The position numbers and the translations under genes are program-made. Below, one piece after another: positions 9,183-16,405 of a DNA stretch of 33,372 nt. Origin of the DNA: UBA3824 sp017541145 (GTDB taxonomy: Bacteria > Bacteroidota > Bacteroidia > Bacteroidales > UBA3824); contig CAMVLO010000049.1 in NCBI GenBank assembly GCA_947168365.1, forward strand, positions 1 to 33,372. The letters run 5' to 3'. The notes under the pieces were generated by a model, which made no database searches, was not told the origin of the DNA, and saw nothing but the letters and a program-made list of their open reading frames with translations. Positions within the stretch are counted from its first letter, which is position 1; every line of letters starts with the position of its first letter.

Positions 9183-9214
9183 CAAATGTATAAAAAAACC
9201 CCAAAATGTGTAAA
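9183..9214 (-). promoter_or_regulatory. Promoter of the GH3/beta-lactamase fusion gene
   Basis: TTTA (9214-9211), 20 bases, then TACATTTG (9190-9183) on the minus strand. It overlaps the ndk terminator hairpin, and its start point would fall about 20 bases before the ATG at 9156. Confidence 0.6.
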
Positions 9215-9224
9215 TATTTTGGGG
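9199..9224 (-). terminator. Rho-independent terminator of ndk
   Basis: A perfect 9-bp stem (9199-9207 with 9216-9224) with an 8-base loop is followed on the minus strand by seven T (9198-9192). It lies 26 bases after the ndk stop. Confidence 0.9.
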
Positions 9225-9249
9225 CTTAAATCAAAAAATAGTTATTAAC

Positions 9250-9720
9250 TTATTTTTGTTTTTCAGTAATGTCATGAAGCTGATAGATATCACCACCAGC
9301 GTTAACGATTTCGCGAGCTGAGAAGAAGAAGAAAATTTCGTTCAAAGCGTTTTCGTCAGAATCGCTACCGTGAACAGCATTGTGCTGAACACTTTCAGCA
9401 TATTTTCTTCTGATAGTACCAACTTCAGCCTTAGCAGGATCTGTAGCACCCATAAATTTTCTCCAATCGAGTACTGCATTTTCTTTTTCCAAAACAGCAG
9501 CATAGATAGGACCGGAAGTCATAAACTCTACCAAATCATTAAAGAATGGTTTACCTTTGTGAACATAGTAAAAAGCCTCAGCTTCGTTTTTAGAAAGTTG
9601 CAACTTTTTCTGTGCCAAGATTTTAAAACCGTGATTGTGAACTTCCAAGAAAATTTCCTGTGCATAACCGTTTTTTACTGCATTCGGTTTAATCAACATT
9701 AAAGTATGTTTTCCGCTCAT
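9250..9720 (-). CDS. ndk: Nucleoside diphosphate kinase
   Basis: The enzyme transfers the gamma-phosphate between nucleoside di- and triphosphates through a phosphohistidine. The catalytic His is H117 in NAVHGSDS (114-121), and the nucleotide-binding residues around KPNAV (11-15) and RRKYAES (104-110) are present. At 156 residues it is slightly longer than the E. coli enzyme, as in other Bacteroidota. It is transcribed alone, with its own promoter and a strong terminator, and is divergent from the NrnA-type gene. Confidence 0.97.
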   Translation of the reverse strand: MSGKHTLMLIKPNAVKNGYAQEIFLEVHNHGFKILAQKKLQLSKNEAEAFYYVHKGKPFFNDLVEFMTSGPIYAAVLEKENAVLDWRKFMGATDPAKAEVGTIRRKYAESVQHNAVHGSDSDENALNEIFFFFSAREIVNAGGDIYQLHDITEKQK

Positions 9721-9722
9721 TT

Positions 9723-9754
9723 TTTATGTTTTTAGATTTATTTTAGTAAATTTG
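9723..9754 (+). promoter_or_regulatory. Promoter of the nrnA-FKBP unit
   Basis: TTTA (9723-9726), 20 bases, then TAAATTTG (9747-9754). It lies inside the 5' untranslated region of ndk, and transcription would start around 9760, about 50 bases before the ATG. Confidence 0.6.
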
Positions 9755-9771
9755 CGAATCGAAATTCCGTG

Positions 9772-9802
9772 CAAAATTAAAACATTTATTTAAAATCTGA
9801 AA
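9772..9802 (-). promoter_or_regulatory. Promoter of ndk
   Basis: On the minus strand TTTC (9802-9799), 19 bases, then TAATTTTG (9779-9772). It lies inside the 5' untranslated region of the divergent nrnA-type gene, so the two promoters point across each other. Confidence 0.55.
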
Positions 9803-9809
9803 CTTTAGA

Positions 9810-10820
9810 ATGGAAATATTTTTAAATAATTTGATTGAGAAATCAAAATCCGCAATCGAAAGCGCAAACAAAATTGTAATTACGGCGCATTTGAATCCAG
9901 ACGGTGATGCTTTAGGCTCATCTTTAGCACTTTACAATACTCTGAAGGAAACCAAAGAGTGTAAAGTATTGTTGCCAAACAACATTCCGGATACTTTTAA
10001 ATGGATGCCGGGTTGCAACGAAATATTGATTTGGGGCGAGGAAACTACTCAAATTTTACAAGATGCAGACTTGATTTTTATTTTGGATTACAACAATGCA
10101 TCTCGCGTGGATAAAATGCAAAAGTTGCTTGAAGAATCCAAGGCTAAAAAAATCATGATTGACCATCATCCAAATCCTCAAACGGAACTTTGCGACGTAG
10201 TTTTCTCTAATCCGGAAGCCGCAGCTACTTGCGAACTGATGTATTTTTTCCTCAAAAAATGCGGGTTGAAAATCTCGGAAGATGCTGCAACTTGTATCTA
10301 CACGGGTCTTGTAACAGATACCGGCTGTTTTCAATTCAATTGCACGGGACAACAAACTTTTCAAGTAGCTTCGGAATTGGCAACCTACAAATTTGACCGC
10401 TCAGAAGTAATTCATCATATTTACGACTCGTATTCAGAAGGCCGCATGCGGTTGGAAGGATATGTTTTGAGCAACAAAATGGTGGTATTCCCTGAATATC
10501 AAACTGCTTACATCTCGCTTACGATGGCTGAGGCAGAAAAATTTGATTACAAAGTTGGTGATACCGAGGGCTTTGTAAATTTACCGTTGAGTATCGAAAA
10601 TGTAAAGTTTTCAGCATTTTTTATGGAACGTGACGGACTTATCCGCTGTTCGTTCCGCAGCAAAGGCGATTTCAAAGTAAACACAATTGCCGAAAAACAT
10701 TTCAACGGAGGCGGTCACGACAATGCAGCGGGCGGCAAAAGCTATAAACCGCTTGATGAAGTTGTAAAAAGATTTGTAAATCTGTTACCAAAAGTCACAA
10801 AAGAACTTCAAAAAAAATGA
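9810..10820 (+). CDS. nrnA: DHH-family phosphoesterase, NrnA type (nanoRNase / pAp phosphatase)
   Basis: NrnA-type enzymes degrade short RNA fragments and can dephosphorylate 3'-phosphoadenosine 5'-phosphate in the cytoplasm. The metal-binding motifs are complete: H27 and DGD at 31-33 in HLNPDGDALGS, D93 in ILDYN, DHH at 118-120, and TDTG at 169-172. The C-terminal DHHA1 substrate-binding domain ends with GGGHDNAAGG at 300-309. The length of 336 residues is typical. The stop overlaps the start of the next gene by four bases (ATGA at 10817-10820), so the two are translationally coupled. The gene name rests on family resemblance; the exact substrate preference cannot be read from the sequence. 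Confidence 0.92.
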   Translation: MEIFLNNLIEKSKSAIESANKIVITAHLNPDGDALGSSLALYNTLKETKECKVLLPNNIPDTFKWMPGCNEILIWGEETTQILQDADLIFILDYNNASRVDKMQKLLEESKAKKIMIDHHPNPQTELCDVVFSNPEAAATCELMYFFLKKCGLKISEDAATCIYTGLVTDTGCFQFNCTGQQTFQVASELATYKFDRSEVIHHIYDSYSEGRMRLEGYVLSNKMVVFPEYQTAYISLTMAEAEKFDYKVGDTEGFVNLPLSIENVKFSAFFMERDGLIRCSFRSKGDFKVNTIAEKHFNGGGHDNAAGGKSYKPLDEVVKRFVNLLPKVTKELQKK

Positions 10821-11335
10821 AAAAACTGTTATTATTGTCGTTAACCACAATATTTGCGATGTCGTGCGGCAGTCGGATTCAAAAAGAAGATCCGTCAGAA
10901 AAAGTAAAATACGACATGAACAACCAAAATCTGATAACGGCAAACAAATATCTTGTAAAAGAAGACGCAGAACGCACGGAAAATTATATCAAACGCCGCA
11001 GTTGGACAATGGAAGACGGCGACGGAGGGCTCAAATATTTGATTTTTGACCACGGCAAAGGTGACAGTATCGTTGCAAATCCAAGTATTACAATGGATTA
11101 CAGGGTAGAACTTTTGGACGGAACAGTTTGTTACGATTCGGAAAAAGACGGCAAAAAAGAATTGATAGTCGGTAATTCTGAAATGGAAACAGGACTTGTA
11201 AAGATGTTCAAAAAATTTTGTCACGGCGACAGTGCGGCAATCATTTTGCCACCGCATTACGCCAAAGGTCTTGTAGGAGATTTAAATCAAATTCCACCTC
11301 ATTCTGTAATCGTTTATTACGTAAGAATCAATTAG
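10817..11335 (+). CDS. Lipoprotein with an FKBP-like peptidyl-prolyl isomerase domain (GldI-like)
   Basis: The 172-residue protein begins with a lipoprotein signal, with the lipid-accepting Cys at position 17 in FAMSC. The C-terminal half (about residues 80-172) has the FKBP pattern: a strand ending in VELLDGTVCYDS, then an IVGNSEMETGL segment, GDSAAIILPPHYAKG, and IPPHSVIVYYVRI. It is a divergent FKBP because the usual FxF and YG residues are altered, so isomerase activity is uncertain. Coupling to an nrnA-type gene resembles the setting of the gliding lipoprotein GldI as I recall it from flavobacteria. That comparison is from memory and is not proof of function. It probably helps fold envelope proteins. 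Confidence 0.75.
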   Translation: MKKLLLLSLTTIFAMSCGSRIQKEDPSEKVKYDMNNQNLITANKYLVKEDAERTENYIKRRSWTMEDGDGGLKYLIFDHGKGDSIVANPSITMDYRVELLDGTVCYDSEKDGKKELIVGNSEMETGLVKMFKKFCHGDSAAIILPPHYAKGLVGDLNQIPPHSVIVYYVRIN

Positions 11336-11352
11336 TTAACATCGTTACTAAT

Positions 11353-11390
11353 AAAAAATGCGATGTTCAGGAAGGAGCACCGCATTTTTT
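11353..11390. terminator. Bidirectional terminator between the FKBP-like and TonB receptor genes
   Basis: A 10-bp stem (11353-11362 with 11381-11390) begins with six A and ends with six T, so it can serve the plus-strand FKBP gene and the convergent minus-strand receptor gene. The 18-base loop is rather long. Confidence 0.75.
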
Positions 11391-11411
11391 TTAACATTTT
11401 TTTGTGATCAA

Positions 11412-13841
11412 TTACATGCCCGGAATATCGCTTCCGCCTTTGCTATCTTTTGAATAATCATCGTTTTCGATTGTTTTGTTGGCTTTTTTAACATTGATAT
11501 GTCCGCCGAAACGCCATGATGCCGAAACTCCGATGTTACCGATTTTGAATTTCATATCGCTTGTGTTGCGGAAATCACTACCAGACGATACAGTACTCAT
11601 TTTCAAATATTTACCGTCTTTAAGAGAAAGTGTTCCCGAACAAGTAATACTCAAACGATCATTGAAAAAGTCTTTTCCGACTGAAAAATTGCCGATTGCA
11701 AGACCATCTCTGTAACCTTGCAAATTGTAACTCCTTGTAGAAAAGAAACATCCGAGGCTTGCTTTAACATTTGCCGGGAATGTGTACATAAAACTTGCAT
11801 AACCGTTTGACTGCCAGCCGTGATTTTTCGCAAAAATTTGTTCGTTGCGAGTGTCAACATAGCTCAAACTGTAATTTGTAGAAAAACGCGCATTTTTCGT
11901 GATATTGTAATTGTAATAAATATTGAGCGAAGTGTTTGCTAATTCTGTCAAATTGTCGTAAGTGCTGTTGAGAAGGTTGTCAAGATAAAACGAATATTGT
12001 GAAATTCCGTTATTACAGAACGAATGTCTTAAATTGATATTCACGTTGTGTTTCATCGAAAAATATCCGTATGACAAACCGAAATTATGAAAATTTTCGC
12101 ATTCAAGACCCGTGTTTCCGTAACTTACCGACAGCGGCGAAATTTCTCTGAACGGATTCAATTGTTCTTCTCTCGGACGGCTGATTCTCATATTGTAAGT
12201 AAAATTGATGTTTTGCTGCATCGAAATCGCATACGTTGCCGCAAAAGTCGGTACAAAATTGTCGTAATCTTTTGAAAAATCTTCACCGTTACCTTTCTTG
12301 TAATCAGCATTCAAAAAAGTATATTCATAACGCAAACCGGCTTTGAGAGTCAACTTGTCAATCTTTTGCGAAAACTGAGTGTAAGCCGCTGCAATATTGT
12401 CAACATAATCTAAATCAATGCTTTGTGATTCGTCGTAGATGTAATCGCCGTTGACATCAGAAGAATAATTATCACCTTTTGAGGCTTTCGGACGGATAAT
12501 ATATTTTACGCCGGACTCCATTTTCAGATTTTTCACAAGCGGCGTAGCAAAATCCAACTGAAAAGTATGTTCACCGCTGCGACCGTCGTTTTCGTATTTC
12601 TTACCTGAAAAATCGTAAGGACTTGAAATCAAACTGTTTGCGCCAACGGTTTTATCAGTAGTTTTGTCCCAACCGTCCCACATCTCGTAAGAAAAAGTAA
12701 GAGTCTTTTCGGGATTTGACTTAAAAGTATGCTGATAATCAAGCCCTGCCCAATAACCGCTGTAAACAGATTTGTTGTCGGTAAGGTTTTCTGTCTCAAA
12801 CTCGTTGTTAACAAGATATTTCATAGAGCCGTTACGTTTTGAAGTCCAATAATCATAACCGCCGTTAATTGAGATAAGATTCAGAGTATCAATTTCATAA
12901 CTTGCTTCAAAACCGGCATTTCCGAAATTGGTTTTATTAGTTGACTTCGATTTTGAAAGTGTGTTGTAATCGCCGCTCGACATAATTTGAGTGTTAAGTC
13001 CGTTGAACTCCATGTCGTTTTCGTTATGAAAAATCGTAGCATTAACACTTGCCGTAAATTTACCTCTCTGAATTGAAAAATCACCGCCGTAACTCTCTCT
13101 CGTAATGCCCTTTTCAGCGCGGAGAGTTCCTGATGTCTGGTTCATTTTCTGTTTTTTATCAGTAATAAGATTGATGATTCCGCCCGCACCTTCGGCATCA
13201 TATTTTGCGCCAGGATCGGTGATAACTTCAATATTTTTGACGCTTGACGCCGGCATAGATTTCAGCATCTCGCTCGGTCTTGATGACAGCATTGTATTTT
13301 TCTTGCCGTTAACAAAAACCTGAAAACTTGAATTGCCGTTAATTGAGATATTGTCCTGACCGTCAACCGTTACCATCGGCACTTTGCGGAGCATATCAAG
13401 TACGGTTGAAGTTTTGTTTTCCGGGTCAGCTTCGGCATTGTATTTCATTTTACCGGCTTCGGATGTTACAAGTTGCTTAATAGCAACCACTTCCACAGTT
13501 CCAAGTGTATCAACAAGATCCGACATCAAAATGGTTCCGAAGTTGAAAACTTGTTCACCTTTCAATGTAAAATTCTTTACAATTGTTTGCTTGCCGGTGG
13601 AACGCATTGTAATCACAAAATTACCACGACCTTTCACCGTGCCGGAAAACGAGCCGTCGGTTTCGGTAATTCCGGTCATCGCAAAATCATTCAAAGTTCC
13701 TTCCTTGGTAACAGCAACCGTTGCAAAAGGAACACCTTCTTTGGAAAGCGAATCCAAAATTACGCCTTTAATTGTTGTTTGTGCAAATGTCGCATTAATT
13801 GTAAATATAGCGACAACAATCAAAAAAAATAGCTTTTTCAT
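11412..13841 (-). CDS. TonB-dependent outer-membrane receptor (outer-membrane beta-barrel family)
   Basis: The 809-residue protein has a signal peptide (1-20, cut before Q21), a carboxypeptidase-regulatory-like domain at about 22-107, and a plug domain at about 120-230 with the typical run RKVPMVTVDGQDNISINGNS and DAEGAGGIINLIT. The rest is a beta-barrel rich in aromatic residues. The C-terminus extends past the last strand (WRFGG) with a charged tail of about 30 residues. No SusD-like partner, hydrolase or regulator is adjacent, and the gene is alone between two terminators, so this is not a SusC of a polysaccharide locus. The substrate is unknown. Similar orphan receptors in Bacteroidota are usually annotated only as outer-membrane beta-barrel proteins. 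Confidence 0.9.
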   Translation of the reverse strand: MKKLFFLIVVAIFTINATFAQTTIKGVILDSLSKEGVPFATVAVTKEGTLNDFAMTGITETDGSFSGTVKGRGNFVITMRSTGKQTIVKNFTLKGEQVFNFGTILMSDLVDTLGTVEVVAIKQLVTSEAGKMKYNAEADPENKTSTVLDMLRKVPMVTVDGQDNISINGNSSFQVFVNGKKNTMLSSRPSEMLKSMPASSVKNIEVITDPGAKYDAEGAGGIINLITDKKQKMNQTSGTLRAEKGITRESYGGDFSIQRGKFTASVNATIFHNENDMEFNGLNTQIMSSGDYNTLSKSKSTNKTNFGNAGFEASYEIDTLNLISINGGYDYWTSKRNGSMKYLVNNEFETENLTDNKSVYSGYWAGLDYQHTFKSNPEKTLTFSYEMWDGWDKTTDKTVGANSLISSPYDFSGKKYENDGRSGEHTFQLDFATPLVKNLKMESGVKYIIRPKASKGDNYSSDVNGDYIYDESQSIDLDYVDNIAAAYTQFSQKIDKLTLKAGLRYEYTFLNADYKKGNGEDFSKDYDNFVPTFAATYAISMQQNINFTYNMRISRPREEQLNPFREISPLSVSYGNTGLECENFHNFGLSYGYFSMKHNVNINLRHSFCNNGISQYSFYLDNLLNSTYDNLTELANTSLNIYYNYNITKNARFSTNYSLSYVDTRNEQIFAKNHGWQSNGYASFMYTFPANVKASLGCFFSTRSYNLQGYRDGLAIGNFSVGKDFFNDRLSITCSGTLSLKDGKYLKMSTVSSGSDFRNTSDMKFKIGNIGVSASWRFGGHINVKKANKTIENDDYSKDSKGGSDIPGM

Positions 13842-13877
13842 TTTAAATTATCCATGTATATTTTTTTAATTTCGCCG

Positions 13878-13909
13878 CAAAGATAATTTATGTATAACTA
13901 AAAAGCAAT
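13878..13909 (-). promoter_or_regulatory. Promoter of the TonB-dependent receptor gene
   Basis: Minus-strand ATTG (13909-13906), 20 bases, then TATCTTTG (13885-13878). The ATG lies 36 bases downstream. Confidence 0.6.
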
Positions 13910-13975
13910 TTATTTTTTTATACGAAACAAATATTTTTTACAATTAACTTATAACTAAGCTATTACACATAAAAA

Positions 13976-14000
13976 AACCGCCGAAAAAAATTCGACGGTT
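13976..14000 (-). terminator. Rho-independent terminator of parE
   Basis: A 10-bp stem with one G-U pair (13976-13985 with 13991-14000) and a 5-base loop is followed on the minus strand by TTTTT. It lies 25 bases after the parE stop. Confidence 0.85.
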
Positions 14001-14025
14001 GATTTTTTATATGAAGAAATGAAAA

Positions 14026-15900
14026 TTAATCAGTGATAGTTACGCCTTCTTCCTCTTCGGGTTCAAGACGATCTTCTTCAATTACAAGGTTATCAATGAT
14101 AAAGTTCTGACGGTCAGGAGTATTTTTACCCATGTAGAACTGCATCAAATCGAGAATTTGGTCTTCTTTTTTAATCAAAACCGGCTCAATTCTCATTTCC
14201 GGACCGATAAAATGCTTAAACTCGTCAGGAGAAATCTCGCCAAGACCTTTAAAACGGGTCATTTCGGGATTTTTTCCGCACGCTGCAATCGCATTTGCTT
14301 TTTCCTCTTCGGTATAACAATAGAAAGTTTTCTGCTTGTTTCTTACGCGGAAAAGCGGTGTCTGAAGAATATAAAGATGTTTGGTTTTAATTACTTCAGG
14401 GAAAAAGTTAAGGAAAAATGTTATCATCAACAATCTGATATGCATACCGTCCACATCGGCATCGGTAGCAATCACAACCTTGTTGTAACGGATATTTTCG
14501 ATACCTTCCTCGATATTGAGAGCGGCTTGCAAAAGGTTGAATTCCTCGTTTTCGTAAACAACTTTCTTTGTAAGACCGAAACAATTGAGAGGTTTACCGC
14601 GCAACGAAAATACGGCTTGTGTCTGAACGTCACGACTTTTGGTAATACTTCCTGATGCAGAATCACCCTCGGTAATAAAAATTGTAGACTCGGTTTTTCT
14701 CGGATCGTTGGTATTGTAATGAACGTTGCAATCACGAAGTTTTCTGTTATGAAGACTTACTTTTTTAGCACGCTCTTTCGCAAGCTTTTGAATACCGGAA
14801 ATCGCTTTTCTGTCACGCTCGTTATCCTGAAGTTTTTTGAGCAAAAGTTGCGCAGTTTCAGGATTTTTATGAAGGTAATTATCAAGCTCTTTGCACACGA
14901 AATTCATCATAAAATTTCGGATACTTTCGCCTTCCGGTTTCATATTTTTGCTACCGAGTTTTGTCTTGGTCTGCGACTCAAAAACCGGCTCTTCCACCTT
15001 AATACTTACCGCCGCCGCAATCGAAGCCTTGATATCGTTGTTATCAAAATCTTTCTTGTAAAAATCCTTGATAGTCTTGTACAAAGCCTCACGAAATGCG
15101 AGCAAGTGAGTACCGCCTTGAGTTGTATGCTGACCGTTTACAAAACTGTAATATTCCTCAGAATACTGATTGTTGTGAGTCATAGCGATTTCGATATCCT
15201 GACCTTTGAGGTGAATAATCGGATAAACACCCTCAGAACTCATATTTTCGTTCAACAAATCCAACAAACCGTTTTCACTTTTGTAAGATTCGCCGTTGTA
15301 AACAATCGTTAGACCGGTGTTGAGGTAAACATAATTTTTCAACATCGGCACAATATAATCGTCAAGATAATTGAAATTTACAAACAAATCCTTATCGGGA
15401 ACAAATGAAGTTTCAGTACCATTTTTCTCGTTAGAAGGACAAATTTCAGCATCTTCTTGAATAATACCTTTAGAAAATACAACTTTTTTACATTGACCAT
15501 CACGAAACGATCTGATCATAAATTCAGTAGAAAGTGCATTTACAGCCTTGATACCCACGCCGTTAAGACCAACAGATTTCTTAAAAACGCTGCTGTCGTA
15601 TTTAGCACCGGTATTCATTTTCGAAGCCACATCCTTAACCTTGCCGAGCGGAATGCCACGACCATAGTCACGGATTACAACCCTCGAATTTTCGATGGTA
15701 ACCTCTATTTTTTTACCGAATCCCATCATAAATTCATCGATAGAGTTGTCAATAGCCTCTTTCAAAAGTACATAAATACCATCATCGGCAGACTGACCGT
15801 CGCCAAGTTTTCCAATATACATACCCGGACGGCGGCGTATATGTTCCTGCCACTCAAGGGTTACAATTTTATCTTCTGAATATTGTACAGGTTGATCCAT
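14026..15900 (-). CDS. parE: DNA topoisomerase IV subunit B
   Basis: The ATPase subunit of topoisomerase IV works with ParC to separate daughter chromosomes. The GHKL ATPase motifs are present: E48 and N52 in KEAIDNSIDE, GRGIP at 80-84, and GLNGVG at 111-116. The TOPRIM domain shows EGDSASGS at 411-418 and DADVDG at 480-485, followed by RFKGLGE. The block RGKPLNCFGLTKKVVYENEEF and the total of 624 residues fit the Bacteroidota ParE form rather than GyrB, and the C-terminus is an acidic tail. The gene has its own strong promoter and terminator. parC is not in this window. Confidence 0.92.
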   Translation of the reverse strand: MDQPVQYSEDKIVTLEWQEHIRRRPGMYIGKLGDGQSADDGIYVLLKEAIDNSIDEFMMGFGKKIEVTIENSRVVIRDYGRGIPLGKVKDVASKMNTGAKYDSSVFKKSVGLNGVGIKAVNALSTEFMIRSFRDGQCKKVVFSKGIIQEDAEICPSNEKNGTETSFVPDKDLFVNFNYLDDYIVPMLKNYVYLNTGLTIVYNGESYKSENGLLDLLNENMSSEGVYPIIHLKGQDIEIAMTHNNQYSEEYYSFVNGQHTTQGGTHLLAFREALYKTIKDFYKKDFDNNDIKASIAAAVSIKVEEPVFESQTKTKLGSKNMKPEGESIRNFMMNFVCKELDNYLHKNPETAQLLLKKLQDNERDRKAISGIQKLAKERAKKVSLHNRKLRDCNVHYNTNDPRKTESTIFITEGDSASGSITKSRDVQTQAVFSLRGKPLNCFGLTKKVVYENEEFNLLQAALNIEEGIENIRYNKVVIATDADVDGMHIRLLMITFFLNFFPEVIKTKHLYILQTPLFRVRNKQKTFYCYTEEEKANAIAACGKNPEMTRFKGLGEISPDEFKHFIGPEMRIEPVLIKKEDQILDLMQFYMGKNTPDRQNFIIDNLVIEEDRLEPEEEEGVTITD

Positions 15901-15922
15901 TTTTCGTTTTAGTTCTTTGCTG

Positions 15923-15954
15923 CAAAATTACATTTTTTTACATTTAATTGCAAA
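15923..15954 (-). promoter_or_regulatory. Promoter of parE
   Basis: Minus-strand TTTG (15954-15951), 20 bases, then TAATTTTG (15930-15923): an exact match to the Bacteroidota consensus, 22 bases before the ATG. Confidence 0.75.
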
Positions 15955-16133
15955 ATATTTTGAACCGAAACAGCAAAAAAGTACATGATTTATATCTAAA
16001 ATTTTTGTAAAGTAGTAATTTTTCGATTTTTTTAACATCGGATTGTAACTCGGACGCTCCCATTACGAAAAGTTTCGGAATCAAAATTTCAGAAAAGAAA
16101 TTTGAAAATATTTTACAAAAACGGCAAAAAAAA

Positions 16134-16163
16134 AATCCTTGAGATTTTTCAACCTCAAGGATT
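16134..16163 (-). terminator. Rho-independent terminator of the tRNA-Leu gene
   Basis: A perfect 10-bp stem (16134-16143 with 16154-16163) with a 10-base loop is followed on the minus strand by at least eight T. It starts three bases after the mature tRNA end. Confidence 0.92.
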
Positions 16164-16165
16164 CG

Positions 16166-16250
16166 TGCCCCAGACAAGACTTGAACTTGCACCCACTATA
16201 CGTGGACATGCCCCTCAAACATGCGCGTCTACCAATTCCGCCACCAGGGC
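16166..16250 (-). tRNA. tRNA-Leu, anticodon GAG
   Basis: The 85-base minus-strand sequence folds as a class II tRNA. The acceptor stem is GCCCTGG with CTGGGGC (two G-U pairs). The D-arm is TGGCGGAATTGGTAGACGC. The anticodon stem CATGT/GCATG holds the loop TTGAGGG, which gives anticodon GAG (codons CUC and CUU). There is a long variable arm (TCCAC/GTGG) and a T-loop TTCAAGT. The discriminator base is A. CCA is not encoded and must be added after transcription. Confidence 0.95.
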
Positions 16251-16270
16251 TTTCTGTTTTTTTGACGATG

Positions 16271-16302
16271 CAAAATTAGACAGTTTTTTCTTATCTGCCA
16301 AA
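16271..16302 (-). promoter_or_regulatory. Promoter of the tRNA-Leu gene
   Basis: Minus-strand TTTG (16302-16299), 20 bases, then TAATTTTG (16278-16271), the same exact consensus and spacing as in front of parE. The mature tRNA starts 20 bases downstream. Confidence 0.75.
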
Positions 16303-16353
16303 TTTTTCAAGAGTTTTTTTTATACTTTTTACAAAAAATGTTATAAAACAAAG

Positions 16354-16381
16354 AAACACAGATTATTACTAACCTGTGTTT
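16354..16381 (-). terminator. Rho-independent terminator of the OmpA-family gene
   Basis: An 8-bp stem (16354-16361 with 16374-16381) with a 12-base loop is followed on the minus strand by TCTTTGTTTT. It lies 24 bases after the gene and probably ends the transcript of the four-gene surface cluster. Confidence 0.7.
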
Positions 16382-16405
16382 TCTCTGTATTAAAAACTAA
16401 TTGAA

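Noticed and set aside
9157..9204. Upstream ATG for the GH3/beta-lactamase gene (16 extra residues)
   Set aside because: The codon lies inside the ndk terminator and upstream of the predicted -7 element, and the ATG at 9156 gives a normal membrane or signal segment at the N-terminus.
11412..13841. TonB-dependent receptor considered as a SusC of a sugar-uptake locus
   Set aside because: There is no SusD gene beside it, the gene is flanked by two terminators and its plug and barrel resemble the orphan outer-membrane beta-barrel group.
14719..15312. Long plus-strand open frame (197 codons) opposite parE
   Set aside because: It lies wholly antisense to a clear parE gene, has no recognisable motif and is explained by the codon use of parE.
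16030..16090. A GGAC/CTCGGACGC sequence that looks similar to the terminal repeats
   Set aside because: Only a few bases match, and the GTGTCCGA core with its A-rich flank is absent, so there is no internal copy of the insertion-sequence end.
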